Positions 63,425-64,000 of a stretch of DNA of 64,000 bases are shown here, piece after piece; the stretch's first letter is position 1, and each line of letters starts with the position of its first letter. The notes under the pieces were generated by a model that saw only the letters and a list, made by a program, of their open reading frames with translations, was not told the DNA's origin and did no database searches. This DNA comes from Schistosoma haematobium (taxonomy: Eukaryota > Platyhelminthes > Trematoda > Strigeidida > Schistosomatidae). Both the position numbers and the translations under genes were made by a program. Where the stretch lies: assembly GCF_000699445.3 (NCBI RefSeq), contig NC_067202.1:620001-684000 (forward strand), in the 5' to 3' direction.

Positions 63425-63513
63425 AAACCTTCTTAAAAATATAACAATATAATATATATTATTTACATTTTCTGCTTATAGATTGACAACACTCGAAGTG
63501 AGAAAATATTGAA
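63240..63513. repeat. Inverted duplication partner of 59693-59965
   Basis: The two segments match in opposite orientation with only a handful of differences. They include about 110 bp beyond the SINE head (CATTTTCTGCTTATAGATTG). Confidence 0.85.
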
Positions 63514-63842
63514 ATTGTGATAAGGAAAGAAAAGAATTGAATGAAAAGAAGGGGTCATTATCTATACAAGTAGAGTAATTGTATCAATGAAACCAAACGG
63601 AACTTGATCCAACACAAATTATGTTTTATTCAAAGTTATATTAACCAGTCTGAATATCATAATAATGAATATCATTGATAGTTTAAAAATAGATCCTCTA
63701 TTCATGATTGGTATGTAATTGAAATGTCAATTCAACTGAAGGAAATCACTTTTGTAGAGACAAAAACCAAAAAAGAAAACTGTTGCATAACTACTACATA
63801 ATATTAAATAAAAAAAATGAACTTGCTAATATACACTTATTA

Positions 63843-64000
63843 TCCCTTGTGAGGAAGCATAGACCATCCAAGAGAATTCTCCATTCAACCATATACTGGG
63901 CAAACCTTTCTAGTTAGTTTCAATTACTATCCATCCTAATCATATCTTCTTCCGATTCTCGACGCAGTGTACTTTTTTGGCCTGACTGTTTTCTGTTTCC
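63843..64000 (-). mobile_element. RTE-1 3' end, runs off right edge
   Basis: Minus strand of the final RTE-1 coding part: GTGAGGAAGCATAGACCATC to CGACGCAGTGTACTTTTTTG on plus matches the 4.5-4.65-kb copy. Confidence 0.75.

Overview
The window reads as nuclear DNA of a blood fluke (Schistosoma). It is AT-rich, has short exons in very long introns, and is packed with repeats of schistosome type: Sm-alpha-like hammerhead-ribozyme SINEs, two RTE-clade LINE families, a Penelope-like element and a Merlin-type transposase relic. The species is not resolved. No rRNA gene, free-standing tRNA gene, CRISPR array or bacterial-type operon was seen.

Gene content. One host gene is supported. It lies on the minus strand from about 41,356 down to 694 and runs off the left edge. 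Twelve exons can be joined with matching splice phases and consensus GT/AG borders. They encode a putative signal peptide and six consecutive immunoglobulin domains (about 782 residues), so this is the N-terminal part of an Ig-superfamily cell-surface receptor. Intron 1 is about 13 kb. The right-hand 22 kb (41.4-64 kb) shows no host exon and is intergenic repeat-rich DNA as far as can be read.

Repeat content. Three different tRNA-headed SINE families each carry a hammerhead-ribozyme motif. Family A is Sm-alpha-like (unit about 325 bp), family B has a unit of about 400 bp, and family C is rare here. Their catalytic cores are shared, but stems I, II and III use different sequences that still pair. 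Several A and B copies are head-to-tail dimers, and many copies sit as inverted pairs (a minus copy followed at once by a plus copy). RTE-1 ends in (GTAA)n and RTE-2 in (TGAC)n; all copies are truncated or broken. A Penelope-like reverse transcriptase fragment (7.7-9.0 kb) and four PLE end fragments are present. Also found are a MITE-like family with terminal inverted repeats, a hairpin-headed 300-bp repeat (repeat H), a 450-bp repeat (repeat G) and several lesser repeats.

Layout. 0-6 kb: exons 12 to 9 with RTE, SINE-B and repeat fragments. 6-10 kb: PLE and exon 8. 10-20 kb: exons 7 to 4 among RTE-1, Merlin, MITE and SINE copies. 20-28.3 kb: an apparently intact family-A hammerhead in sense orientation within intron 3, then exons 3 and 2. 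28.3-41.3 kb: intron 1 with SINE-B/C hammerheads, the longest RTE-1 fragment (34.4-35.6 kb) and RTE-2 fragments. 41.3 kb: exon 1. 41.4-64 kb: intergenic repeats, including an RTE-1 insertion with a visible target-site duplication and a recent inverted duplication (59.7 versus 63.2-63.5 kb).

The most interesting signal is the set of covarying hammerhead SINE families, their dimeric and inverted-pair architecture, and the presence of sense-strand ribozymes inside introns of the Ig receptor gene.
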